24,611 bases of DNA from an uncultured Vogesella sp. (GTDB lineage: Bacteria > Pseudomonadota > Gammaproteobacteria > Burkholderiales > Chromobacteriaceae): NCBI GenBank assembly GCA_946479405.1, contig CAMLGD010000021.1:1-24611 (forward strand), read 5' to 3'. Within the stretch, counting starts at the first letter, position 1. Each line of letters begins with the position of its first letter. The translations under genes were made by a program, and so were the position numbers. Positions 7,492 to 14,574 of the stretch are shown here, piece by piece. The notes below the pieces were generated by a model. It was not told where the DNA came from. It saw only the letters and a program-made list of their open reading frames with translations, and made no database searches.

Positions 7492-8451
7492 TCAGTAGCG
7501 CAGCAACACAGCACCCCAGGCGAAACCGCCGCCGATGCCTTCCAGCAGCACGGTCTGATCGCGCTGGATCTTGCCGTCGCGCACAGCGTGATCAAACGCC
7601 AGCGGGATGGATGCCGCCGAGGTATTGCCCTGCTGTGGCAAGGTGACGATCACCTTGTCCATGGACAGGCCAAGATGCTTGGCGGTGGATTCGATAATGC
7701 GCAGGTTGGCCTGGTGCGGCACCAACCAGTCGACTGCGGATTGCTCCACACCGGCTTCGGCCAGGGTTTTTTCGGCAATGTCGGACAGCGCCTTCACCGC
7801 GAACTTAAATACCGCCGGACCATCCATGTGCAGATAGGGAATGCCCTGGATCTTGCCGCCGGCAATCTGCGCCGGGGTATTCAGGATGCCTTGGTAACGG
7901 CCGTCCGCCGCCAGCTTGACATGCATGATGCCCGCTGCGTCCGATTTGCCCACCACCATGGCCCCGGCGCCGTCACCAAACAGTACGCAGGTACGGCGGT
8001 CGTCCCAGTCCAGCACGCGGCTCATTACTTCCGCGCCCACTACCAGCACCTGCTTGGCCATGCCGCTCTTGATGTAGCTGTCGGCGGTGGCCAGCGCAAA
8101 CATGAAGCCGGCACACACCGCCTGCACGTCGAACGCCGGGATGCCGGGCACGTTCAGCTTTTCCTGCAGCAGGCAGGCAGTACTGGGAAACACCATGTCC
8201 GGCGTGGTGGTAGCGACGATGATCATATCCAGATCGGTCGCGGCGATGCCGGCACTTTCCAATGCCTTGACCGATGCCTGGTAGGCCAGGTCACTGGTCT
8301 TCTGGTCATCGGCGGCGATATGGCGCGCGTGAATGCCAGTGCGGGAGACAATCCACTCGTCACTGGTTTCCACCCGCTCGGCCAGCATGGCATTGGTCAG
8401 GATGGTGTCCGGCAGATAGCTGCCGGTACCGAGAATGCGGGAATAGGTCAT
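7492..8451 (-). CDS. fabH: 3-oxoacyl-[ACP] synthase III (KAS III)
   Basis: Starts fatty-acid synthesis by condensing acetyl-CoA with malonyl-ACP. The 319-residue thiolase-fold protein shows the triad C113 (VQAVCAGF), H246 ([10 protein letters not shown]) and N276 (QQGNTSAAS), the [10 protein letters not shown] segment and the C-terminal [15 protein letters not shown]. It lies 9 bases after plsX, so the two share a message; the ribosome site is weak, suggesting coupling to plsX translation. A terminator follows. Confidence 0.97.
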   Translation of the reverse strand: MTYSRILGTGSYLPDTILTNAMLAERVETSDEWIVSRTGIHARHIAADDQKTSDLAYQASVKALESAGIAATDLDMIIVATTTPDMVFPSTACLLQEKLNVPGIPAFDVQAVCAGFMFALATADSYIKSGMAKQVLVVGAEVMSRVLDWDDRRTCVLFGDGAGAMVVGKSDAAGIMHVKLAADGRYQGILNTPAQIAGGKIQGIPYLHMDGPAVFKFAVKALSDIAEKTLAEAGVEQSAVDWLVPHQANLRIIESTAKHLGLSMDKVIVTLPQQGNTSAASIPLAFDHAVRDGKIQRDQTVLLEGIGGGFAWGAVLLRY

Positions 8452-8460
8452 GAGCTAACT

Positions 8461-9495
8461 TTAAGCTTCAGACTCGGAGCGCTTGAGATTTTGTAATTGG
8501 GAAGCGACCCGGTCGGCGATGTGACCAATCACATTGGCGCGGACTTCCTCGCAAGCCTGCTCCAGTGCGATACGAAATCCCAGCGCGTCGGTGCCGCCGT
8601 GGCTCTTCACCACGATCCCGCGCAGGCCCAGAAAACTGGCACCATTGTAACGACGGGGATCGACGCGGGCCTTGAAGTGCTTGAGCACCGGCAGCGCGGC
8701 CAGTGCGCACAGCTTGGTCCACCACGTACGGGCAAACTCTTCGCGCAGGAAGGTTGCAATCATGTGCGCCAGCCCTTCGGAGGCCTTCAGCGCCACGTTG
8801 CCGGTAAAACCGTCGCAGACTACCACATCTACCGTTGCCTTGAAGATGTCGTTGCCTTCCACGTTACCGTAGAAATTGAGGCCGGAATCGCGCAGCAGCT
8901 CGGCGGCGCGCTTGATGTTCTCGGTGCCCTTGATGTCTTCGGAACCGATATTGAGCAGGCCGACCGACGGGTTCGGCTTATGCAGCAGACTACCGGCCAG
9001 CTCAGCACCCATGATGCCGAACTGCAGCAGTTGCTCTGGTGAGCAGTCTACGTTGGCACCCAAGTCCAGCACACAGGTTTCGCCACCGGTACCCGGCATC
9101 ATTTTGGCGATGGCAGGACGGTCAATCCCCGGAATGGTCTTGAGCACGAATTTGGCGGTTGCCATCAACGCACCGGTGTTACCGGCGGAGACAGCGGCTT
9201 GAGCCTGGCCATCCTTGACCAGGTTGATCGCCACCCGCATCGACGAATCTTTCTTGTTCTTCAGCGCCGCCTGCGGCGACTCATCCATACCAACCACCTG
9301 AGTGGCATGCTGTACGGAGACGCGCGCACGCAATTGCGCTGGCAATGCAACAAGCTCGGCTTCGATGCCGGCGCTATCGCCTACCAGAACCAGATTTACG
9401 TCGGGGGTGTCTTGCAGGAATCTGACAGATGCCGGGACGGTGACCTTGAGGCCAACGTCACCGCCCATGGCATCGATCGCTACAGTGATGGTCAT
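8461..9495 (-). CDS. plsX: Phosphate acyltransferase PlsX
   Basis: Makes acyl-phosphate from acyl-ACP for phosphatidic acid synthesis by PlsY; peripheral at the inner membrane. The 344-residue protein opens [16 protein letters not shown] and contains [52 protein letters not shown] and [15 protein letters not shown], all typical of PlsX. The neighbourhood rpmF-plsX-fabH is the conserved proteobacterial order. The ribosome site before the ATG is not obvious, and the leader holds two alternative small hairpins. Confidence 0.96.
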   Translation of the reverse strand: MTITVAIDAMGGDVGLKVTVPASVRFLQDTPDVNLVLVGDSAGIEAELVALPAQLRARVSVQHATQVVGMDESPQAALKNKKDSSMRVAINLVKDGQAQAAVSAGNTGALMATAKFVLKTIPGIDRPAIAKMMPGTGGETCVLDLGANVDCSPEQLLQFGIMGAELAGSLLHKPNPSVGLLNIGSEDIKGTENIKRAAELLRDSGLNFYGNVEGNDIFKATVDVVVCDGFTGNVALKASEGLAHMIATFLREEFARTWWTKLCALAALPVLKHFKARVDPRRYNGASFLGLRGIVVKSHGGTDALGFRIALEQACEEVRANVIGHIADRVASQLQNLKRSESEA

Positions 9496-9506
9496 TAACG
9501 TGGAAC

Positions 9507-9528
9507 GGTAGTAGAACTACCTGTAGTT
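9507..9528 (-). other. Overlapping alternative hairpins in the rpmF-plsX gap
   Basis: GGTAGT/ACTACC (9507-9521) and AACTAC/GTAGTT (9515-9528) share the same middle bases, so only one of the two stems can form at a time. They sit just upstream of plsX, which lacks a clear ribosome site. No U-tract follows. They could be a switch or chance. Confidence 0.35.
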
Positions 9529-9559
9529 ATGAGGGAGAGTAGCGATGAGGTGACGAGAA

Positions 9560-9739
9560 TTACTCGCCCTTGGCCTTAACAACCTGACGACCACGGTAGA
9601 AGCCGTTCGGGCTGATGTGGTGACGCAGGTGGGTTTCACCGGTGGTCGGCTCTTTGGCCAGGGCCGGAGCGGTCAGAAAATCGTGTGCACGATGCATGCC
9701 GCGCTTGGACGGGGACTTTTTGTTCTGTTGAACAGCCAT
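9560..9739 (-). CDS. rpmF: 50S ribosomal protein L32
   Basis: A 59-residue basic protein starting [20 protein letters not shown] and containing [20 protein letters not shown], which matches the cysteine-free form of L32. It is a component of the large ribosomal subunit. AGGAG lies 7 bases before the ATG. It sits 30 bases after yceD and 64 before plsX in the conserved yceD-rpmF-plsX-fab arrangement, linking ribosome and lipid synthesis. It was read directly from the minus strand because it is short. Confidence 0.97.
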   Translation of the reverse strand: MAVQQNKKSPSKRGMHRAHDFLTAPALAKEPTTGETHLRHHISPNGFYRGRQVVKAKGE

Positions 9740-9769
9740 GGTCGACTCCTAAGAAATACAAGTAAAAGT

Positions 9770-10270
9770 TCAGGACCCGGATTTCTTAAGCGTCGCCAGT
9801 ACCGCAAACGGGTTAGGCTTATCAGCCTTGGCGCGCTCCAGATGCTCCGAACCGCAGTCGTCGTGTTTCGCCGACAGCGGCAAGCCCATAATGATTTCGT
9901 CTTCGATCAGTGCCAGCACGTCAAACTCGTCTTCCGCCATGATGGCGTCGAGTTCTTCGTCCTGCGCTACCGCGTCATTCAGCTTCGATTCGTTAACGAA
10001 CAGTGTAATAACACCTTCGCTCACTACCTCGAACGGCATGACACCCAGACAGCGCTGACAGCTCAGCTCGACGTTGGCCGTCAACACATAGCGCAGCGAA
10101 GGACGACGCAGGCGATCAACAAAACCGGCCAGCGACAATTTCACCGCACCGGCAGTAGACGCCAGCACCTCGTGCACCCGTTCGTCCAGATCGGCGATGG
10201 CCAGTTCTTTATCGAACTGGGCACCGTCGCGGGCGAAAGCGAGCGGATCAATCAAAATCGGGTTAGACAT
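9770..10270 (-). CDS. yceD: YceD family protein (DUF177)
   Basis: A 166-residue acidic protein of the YceD/DUF177 family, nearly always encoded before rpmF. It starts MSNPILIDPLAFARDGAQFD, has the conserved LSCQRCLGVM pair of cysteines, a further cysteine near HDDCGSEHL, and ends with NPFAVLATLKKSGS, typical of the family (NPFAvL..LK). A role in 23S rRNA accumulation has been suggested for relatives in plants and bacteria, but the molecular activity is not settled. The ATG at 10270 has AAGG very close upstream, and the likely promoter leaves almost no leader. Confidence 0.92.
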   Translation of the reverse strand: MSNPILIDPLAFARDGAQFDKELAIADLDERVHEVLASTAGAVKLSLAGFVDRLRRPSLRYVLTANVELSCQRCLGVMPFEVVSEGVITLFVNESKLNDAVAQDEELDAIMAEDEFDVLALIEDEIIMGLPLSAKHDDCGSEHLERAKADKPNPFAVLATLKKSGS

Positions 10271-10279
10271 AAACCTTGG

Positions 10280-10309
10280 ATGATATAATCGCGGCAGGTA
10301 ATTTGTCAA
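10280..10309 (-). promoter_or_regulatory. Sigma-70-type promoter for yceD-rpmF-plsX-fabH
   Basis: Minus-strand TTGACA (10309-10304, perfect -35), 18-base spacer, TATCAT (10285-10280, 5 of 6). The predicted start near 10273 is only a few bases before the yceD ATG at 10270, so the message may be almost leaderless. Confidence 0.6.
10284..10289 (+). promoter_or_regulatory. Possible -10 element for yceF
   Basis: A perfect TATAAT on the plus strand overlaps the opposite-strand yceD -10. The -35 region 17 bases upstream is poor. It would give yceF a leader of more than 100 bases. Confidence 0.35.
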
Positions 10310-10408
10310 AACAATCAGGGATTAGGCTGCATGTAGCCGCTGACAGGCGTGGCAAACAACACGAAACGCCGCCAGCAAGGCACGCAGCTTACCGCAAACG
10401 GAATTTTC

Positions 10409-10987
10409 ATGCAGATCGTCCTCGCCTCCACCTCCCGTTACCGTCGCGAAATTGTTGAACGTCTGGGCCTGCCTGTTACCGCGGTGGCGCCGGTATGCGA
10501 TGAAACCCCACTAGCAGGCGAATCCGCACTCGACACCGCCGTGCGCCTGGCGCGCACCAAGGCCATGTCGCTGGCCGAACGCTTTCCTGATGCGCTGATC
10601 ATCGGCGGCGACCAGGTGGCGCTGCTGGATGGCCAGCAGATCGGCAAGCCGGGCAGTTTCGAGAACGGCGTGGCAATGCTTAAGTGGATGAGCGGCCGCA
10701 CCGTGGTGTTTCACTCGGCGCTGGCGGTTTATAACAGCAAGAGCGGGCATATTCAGGAAGACGTAGGCATCACTCGCGTCACCTTGCGCCAGCTGACCGA
10801 GCAGCAGATCCGCAACTACCTGGCGCGCGAGCCGGATGCGCTACACTGCGCCGGCAGTGCCAAGAGCGAGACGCTGGGCGGCGCGCTGCTGCAAAAGGTA
10901 GAAGCCGACGACCCCAATGCGCTGATCGGCGTGCCGCTGTTCGCGCTGGTGACCATGTTGCAGAACGAAGGCGTGGAGATACTGTGA
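10409..10987 (+). CDS. yceF: Maf-like nucleotide pyrophosphatase, YceF type
   Basis: Maf/HAM1-fold pyrophosphatase. E. coli YceF hydrolyses 7-methyl-GTP, probably as house-cleaning of modified nucleotides. The 192-residue protein starts MQIVLASTSRYRREIVERLG. It has CDETP, LIIGGDQVALLDG, GKPGSFENG and EPDALHCAGSAKSE; the last agrees with YceF rather than with the dTTP/UTP-specific Maf. The position next to yceD-rpmF-plsX matches E. coli, although here it is divergent from yceD rather than downstream of rluC. The ATG at 10409 has ACGGAA upstream. The stop overlaps the next gene's ATG (TGATG). Confidence 0.93.
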   Translation: MQIVLASTSRYRREIVERLGLPVTAVAPVCDETPLAGESALDTAVRLARTKAMSLAERFPDALIIGGDQVALLDGQQIGKPGSFENGVAMLKWMSGRTVVFHSALAVYNSKSGHIQEDVGITRVTLRQLTEQQIRNYLAREPDALHCAGSAKSETLGGALLQKVEADDPNALIGVPLFALVTMLQNEGVEIL

Positions 10988-11691
10988 TGGCTGGCACCCT
11001 GTACCTGATTCCCACCCCGCTGGGCGACGGCGACACCCCATGGCTGCCGGAGGGCGAACGCACCCGCGTCACCCATATCAGCCACTTTGTGGTGGAAGCG
11101 GAAAAAACCGCCCGCAAGCACCTGAAGCAGCTGGGAGTGAGCACGCCGATCCGCGAACTGGTGATGAACACTCTGAACGAGCACACCAAGCTGGCGGATG
11201 TGGCCGCGCTGCTGGCACCGCTGGCTGCAGGACTGGACGTGGGCCTGGTTTCGGAAGCCGGCTGCCCGGCGGTGGCCGACCCCGGCGCCCAGCTGGTGGC
11301 GCTGGCGCACGAGAAAGGCTACCGCGTCGAGCCGCTGATCGGCCCATCGTCGATTCTGCTGGCGATGATGGCCAGCGGCACCAACGGCCAGTGCTTTGCC
11401 TTTCACGGCTACCTACCGGTGGACGCCGCCGAGCGTGGCAAGGCCATCAAGGCGCTGGAAGCGCGTTCGCGACAGAACAACGAAACCCAGCTGTTCATCG
11501 AGACGCCATACCGCAACAACGCGCTGCTGCAACAACTGCGCGAGACGCTGGCGCCGGCCACCCGCCTGTGCGTGGCCGCCGACCTGACCGCACCGACGCA
11601 GACCATCGTTAGTCGGCTGGTGAAGGACTGGCCGAAGGACGCGCCGGACTTTCACAAACGGCCGGCGATCTTCGTGCTTCACGCCGGCTAG
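10987..11691 (+). CDS. Short RsmI-like SAM-dependent methyltransferase (tetrapyrrole methylase fold)
   Basis: A 234-residue member of the RsmI/COG0313 group. RsmI itself 2'-O-methylates C1402 of 16S rRNA. Visible motifs are GTLYLIPTPLGD near the start, GLVSEAGCPAVADPGAQLV (SAM-binding region), PLIGPSSILLAMMASGTNGQ and LFIETPYRNNALLQQL. Canonical RsmI is about 280 residues, opens LYVVATPIGNL and has a C-terminal helical domain; this protein lacks that domain and has TPLGDGDTPWLP in place of TPIGNLxD. It is therefore a shorter paralogue, and its substrate may not be 16S rRNA. The ATG is coupled to the yceF stop. Confidence 0.82.
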   Translation: MAGTLYLIPTPLGDGDTPWLPEGERTRVTHISHFVVEAEKTARKHLKQLGVSTPIRELVMNTLNEHTKLADVAALLAPLAAGLDVGLVSEAGCPAVADPGAQLVALAHEKGYRVEPLIGPSSILLAMMASGTNGQCFAFHGYLPVDAAERGKAIKALEARSRQNNETQLFIETPYRNNALLQQLRETLAPATRLCVAADLTAPTQTIVSRLVKDWPKDAPDFHKRPAIFVLHAG

Positions 11692-11701
11692 GGCGGCAAG
11701 C

Positions 11702-12040
11702 ATGGCCGCCAGCAAACAGCTCTGCTTCTACCACCCCACCCTGCCTGAGCGCCGGGTGAGTAGCGGTTTCAACTGGCTGGCCTGCATTACCCCCACGCTG
11801 TGGGCATTGAGCGAAGGACTGGTCGGGCACGCGCGCTGGCTGTTGCTGTCCGAGTTTGTCTTTGCCGGCCTGCTGCTGGCCAGCAGACCGGTAGAGATTC
11901 CGCTACTCTGCCTGCCGTACCTGGCGCGCAACATCTGGGTAGCACGCCTCGGTGTGCAGTGGTTGATCGATAGCCTGTTGCGCCAGGGCTACCACCAGGC
12001 GCCGCCCGACCCTTTCAACACACCACTCACTCCACCCTGA
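11702..12040 (+). CDS. Small inner-membrane protein of unknown function
   Basis: A 112-residue protein that starts 10 bases after the methyltransferase with GGGCGG upstream. A cytoplasmic head MAASKQLCFYHPTLPERR is followed by NWLACITPTLWALSEGL and two hydrophobic stretches (about residues 44-60 and 64-77), then a short proline-rich tail. The pattern of a short N-terminal polar part and an FNWLAxxxPxxWAL-like segment is reminiscent of DUF2628-type small membrane proteins, but I cannot confirm this. The 3' end overlaps the convergent DUF2520 gene by 14 bases. It is probably the last gene of the yceF operon. Confidence 0.65.
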   Translation: MAASKQLCFYHPTLPERRVSSGFNWLACITPTLWALSEGLVGHARWLLLSEFVFAGLLLASRPVEIPLLCLPYLARNIWVARLGVQWLIDSLLRQGYHQAPPDPFNTPLTPP

Positions 12041-12896
12041 GCACCGGCTGCAACACCTGGGCCAGCATCGTCTGCGCCGCCGCATCCAGCCGATCTGCGG
12101 CCAACCTTGCCGTCGCCTTGCCCAGCGCGCAGTACAGCGCATCGTCCGCCGCGGCCAGTACCGCACGATGTTTGGCCACGGTGCCGGCATCGCCGCGCGC
12201 AATCGGCCCGGTAAGCGCTGCCGACGGCCCCAGCGCCAGGGTATTTTCCAGCGTCTGCCGCATCAGCCCCCCCAGCACCGCCGCGGCAACCTCATCCGCC
12301 ATGCCGGCCTGCGCTGCCACCCGCGCCGCCAGATCGTGCAGCGTTACCAGATAATTCGAGGCGATCGACAGCGCGGCGTGATAGGCCGCCTTGCCACCCG
12401 GCGCCAGATCAAACGGCACACCACCGATGGCGTGGGCGAAATCGCGCAACACTGGAAAGGCCGCTGCGTCGCCTTCCAGCGCGCAGCGGGTGCCGGCAAA
12501 GCCCAGCACCGCCCACGCCGGCTCGGCAAAGGAAAATGCCGGATGCAGGCTGGCGCAGTACACCCCGCGTGCGGCCAACGGTGCCAGCAAGTTGGCCTCG
12601 CCCACACCGCTGGCGTGAAACGCCACGCTGCCGACGGCAATAGAACCAGAGTCCGCCAGCTCGGCAGCCACCGTCGCGATGGCACCATCCGGTACTGCCA
12701 GCAGGGTAAGGTTGGCCGCAGGCAGCGCCGCTACGCTAGTGCACGGCTGACCAGCGCCGATAAAGGCGCACGCGGCCTGCGCGGCAGGCAGGCTGCGGCA
12801 CAGCACCGCGCCGATGCGGTAGTGGCCACTGCTGTGCGCCAGACGCGCCAGCGTCTTGCCCAGACGGCCTGCGCCGATGATATTGAGGGTAAGCAT
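12027..12896 (-). CDS. Rossmann-fold and DUF2520 domain oxidoreductase
   Basis: A 289-residue protein. Residues 1-110 form an NAD(P)-binding Rossmann domain (LNIIGAGRLGKTLARL; LTLLAVPDGAIATVA). The C-terminal half is the DUF2520 helical domain, with SLHPAFSFAEP and GGKAAYHAALSIASNYLVTLHDLA. The fold resembles ketopantoate reductase and pyrroline-5-carboxylate reductase; the substrate is unknown. The ATG at 12896 has AAGGAA 6 bases upstream and gives the expected distance to the glycine motif; upstream ATGs have no ribosome site. It diverges from lemA across 82 bases. Confidence 0.85.
   Translation of the reverse strand: MLTLNIIGAGRLGKTLARLAHSSGHYRIGAVLCRSLPAAQAACAFIGAGQPCTSVAALPAANLTLLAVPDGAIATVAAELADSGSIAVGSVAFHASGVGEANLLAPLAARGVYCASLHPAFSFAEPAWAVLGFAGTRCALEGDAAAFPVLRDFAHAIGGVPFDLAPGGKAAYHAALSIASNYLVTLHDLAARVAAQAGMADEVAAAVLGGLMRQTLENTLALGPSAALTGPIARGDAGTVAKHRAVLAAADDALYCALGKATARLAADRLDAAAQTMLAQVLQPVLRVE
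12096..12105 (+). repeat. Uptake-like motif copy 12 (DUF2520 gene), extended
   Basis: Reads CTGCGGCCAACCTTGCC, a full 14-base match. The gene strand encodes ARLAAD. Confidence 0.9.
12570..12579 (+). repeat. Uptake-like motif copy 13 (DUF2520 gene)
   Basis: Exact 10-base word, flanks not conserved (GG after the core). The gene strand encodes PLAARG. Confidence 0.75.
12711..12720 (-). repeat. Uptake-like motif copy 14 (DUF2520 gene), extended
   Basis: Minus strand CTGCGGCCAACCTTACC, a full 14-base match, encoding AANLTLL. It is the third copy in this one gene. Confidence 0.9.
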
Positions 12897-12978
12897 GTTC
12901 AGTTCCTTATTCATGCCGCTGGCTTGACAGCGCGCCGACGGCACGACGACGATGGCGCCTCACCTCCCGGAGACCACC

Positions 12979-13548
12979 ATGCCCTTGATCCTGTTTCTGG
13001 CCGCCTTTGCCGTGCTGTTTTTCTACGGCGTGGCACTGTACAACGGTCTGGTGCGACTGAAGCACGAAGTCAGCAAGAGCTGGGCCAATATCGACGTGCT
13101 GCTGAAGCAACGCCACGAGGAGCTGCCCAAGCTGGTAGACGTGTGCCGCCACTACAGCCAGTTCGAGCAAAGCACGCTCAGCCAAGTGATGGAAGCGCGC
13201 GCCATGCTGTCCGAGGCCGCGCGTGCAGCCAACGTTGGCCGCATCGGCGAGCTGGAAGGCCAGCTGCGCAGCCTGACCGGCCAGATTTTCGCGGTGGCCG
13301 AGGCCTACCCGGAGCTGAAAGCCGACCAGCAGTTCCAGCACCTGATGGTACGCATCAGCGAGCTGGAGGAAGCCATCGCCGACCGCCGCGAACTCTACAA
13401 CGAAGCGGTGAACAACAACAACGTGCGCATCGAGCAGTTTCCGGACGTGCTGGTCGCCAACCTGTGCGGCTTTGCCGCCGCGCGGCCGCTACGCTTTGCC
13501 GAGGCCGAGAAGCGCGATATCGACGTGCACGAGCTGTTCAGCCGCTGA
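12979..13548 (+). CDS. lemA: LemA family protein
   Basis: A 189-residue membrane-anchored protein. It has a single N-terminal helix (MPLILFLAAFAVLFFYGVAL), then VRLKHEVSKSWANIDVLLKQRHEELPKLVDVC, the classic LemA helical core, and later YNEAVNNNNVRIEQFPDVLVA. The LemA fold is a helical bundle and its function is poorly defined; genes are often paired with TPM or GIDE-domain membrane proteins. GGAG lies 6 bases before the ATG at 12979. The next gene begins one base after the lemA stop, so the two are one unit. The typical C-terminal aromatic region (LF/GF) is shortened to CGFAAARPLRFAEAEKR. Confidence 0.92.
   Translation: MPLILFLAAFAVLFFYGVALYNGLVRLKHEVSKSWANIDVLLKQRHEELPKLVDVCRHYSQFEQSTLSQVMEARAMLSEAARAANVGRIGELEGQLRSLTGQIFAVAEAYPELKADQQFQHLMVRISELEEAIADRRELYNEAVNNNNVRIEQFPDVLVANLCGFAAARPLRFAEAEKRDIDVHELFSR
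13224..13243. repeat. Near-perfect inverted pair of the uptake-like motif (copy 15) in lemA
   Basis: TGCAGCCAAC (one mismatch) is joined directly to an exact GTTGGCCGCA (13234-13243). It is coding, reading AANVGRIG in LemA. Confidence 0.8.
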
Positions 13549-13549
13549 C

Positions 13550-14431
13550 ATGCGCGCACTGCTGGAATACGGCTGGGGCACACTGCTGTTCTACCTGTTG
13601 CTGCTACTGCTGTACTGGCGGCTGGGCAGCGCGCCGCTGCTGCCGTTTGTCGCCATCGCCAGCCTGGGCGGCCTGCTGCTGTGGGTGTGGTTCTATCGCC
13701 ACTACCGTCATGTGGCCGACACCCCCACCGCCACCACCCGTGCCGCCGCGCAGGGCTACACCGAATGCTACGGCACCGCGGCCGCCCCCGGCGGCAAGCC
13801 GCTGCTCACGCCCTACGGCAAGATGCGCTGTCTGTGGTACCACGCCGAATGCCAGTACCAAGGCCGCGACCATCGGCATCAGCCGCGCGAATCACACCGC
13901 AGCGACGATGCCTTCCGCCTGCTGGACAAGCGTGGCGAAGTGGTAGTGCTGCCGGATGGCGCACTGGTGGACAGCCGCCACATGCAGCGCTGGCGCGAAG
14001 GCGACTACTGCTACACCGAGCGCTGGATTGCCGCCGACGACCCGCTGTATGTGCTGGGCGAACTGCACAGTGCCAACAACCGCCCGCAGCGGCAGGATTA
14101 CCGCGACGACCTGCAGCTGACGCTGAATCAATGGAAAGAAGACCAGCGCACGCTGCTGCGCCGCTTCGACAGCAATGGCGACGGGCAACTGTCGGCCGAG
14201 GAATGGGAGCAGGCACGCCAGGCAGCGCACGCGCAGGTACAGGATATACATCGCGAGCTGGCTGCAGCGCCGCAGGGCAGCCAGCTGCAACAGCCGGCGG
14301 ATGGCCGCCCCTTCATCATCAGCTGGCGCAGCCCGCACGACACCGCGCGCCGCCTGCGCCGGCTGGCCTGGTGCCACGCCAGCCTGGCCACCCTGGCGGC
14401 AGTGCAGCTGGTCAAACTGCTGCTGCACTAG
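13550..14431 (+). CDS. Membrane protein with GIDE-like domain and an EF-hand
   Basis: A 293-residue protein translated directly after lemA. It has two N-terminal membrane helices (about residues 9-24 and 28-49). The middle region, with YTECYGTAAAPGGKPLLTPYGKMRCLWYHAECQYQ and later PLYVLGELHS, looks like the GIDE/MULAN domain found beside bacterial LemA genes. A textbook EF-hand loop follows at residues 207-218 (DSNGDGQLSAEE; ligands D207, N209, D211, E218). A hydrophobic tail (about 278-292) may be a third helix. No RING domain is present, so ubiquitin-ligase labels would be misleading. Calcium binding is inferred from the loop. The GIDE assignment is from pattern memory. Confidence 0.75.
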   Translation: MRALLEYGWGTLLFYLLLLLLYWRLGSAPLLPFVAIASLGGLLLWVWFYRHYRHVADTPTATTRAAAQGYTECYGTAAAPGGKPLLTPYGKMRCLWYHAECQYQGRDHRHQPRESHRSDDAFRLLDKRGEVVVLPDGALVDSRHMQRWREGDYCYTERWIAADDPLYVLGELHSANNRPQRQDYRDDLQLTLNQWKEDQRTLLRRFDSNGDGQLSAEEWEQARQAAHAQVQDIHRELAAAPQGSQLQQPADGRPFIISWRSPHDTARRLRRLAWCHASLATLAAVQLVKLLLH

Positions 14432-14502
14432 ACCTGCCGACCAGCCGGCGAGTACCGCGAACCTGCGGGCTTGGCATCACCAGCCTGCGCGACTAGTACG
14501 TC

Positions 14503-14522
14503 TGCGGCCAACGTTGGCCGCA
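14503..14522. repeat. Perfect inverted pair of the uptake-like motif (copies 16 and 17)
   Basis: TGCGGCCAACGTTGGCCGCA, two exact 10-base words head to head, in the gap between two convergent genes and 3 bases before a long terminator stem. This arrangement strongly recalls inverted DUS pairs at Neisseria gene ends. Confidence 0.95.
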
Positions 14523-14525
14523 ACG

Positions 14526-14561
14526 ACAAGGGCGTGACCGCCAGCGGTCACGCCCTTGTTT
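14526..14561. terminator. Bidirectional terminator between the GIDE-like gene and the aminotransferase
   Basis: ACAAGGGCGTGACCGC and its complement form a stem of up to 16 base pairs with a 2-4-base loop, flanked by TTTC on the plus side and TTGTCG on the minus side. It serves two convergent genes. The U-tracts are short but the stem is very stable. Confidence 0.75.
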
Positions 14562-14574
14562 CATCCTGCCGCGG

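Noticed and set aside
12168..13946. 592-codon plus-strand ORF
   Set aside because: Runs antisense to the DUF2520 gene, then out of frame through lemA and the next gene; composition is arginine/alanine-rich shadow sequence.
6368..14522. Repeat word as REP/BIME or CRISPR elements
   Set aside because: Most copies are single and inside coding sequence, with no regular spacing, spacers or conserved stem-loop body.
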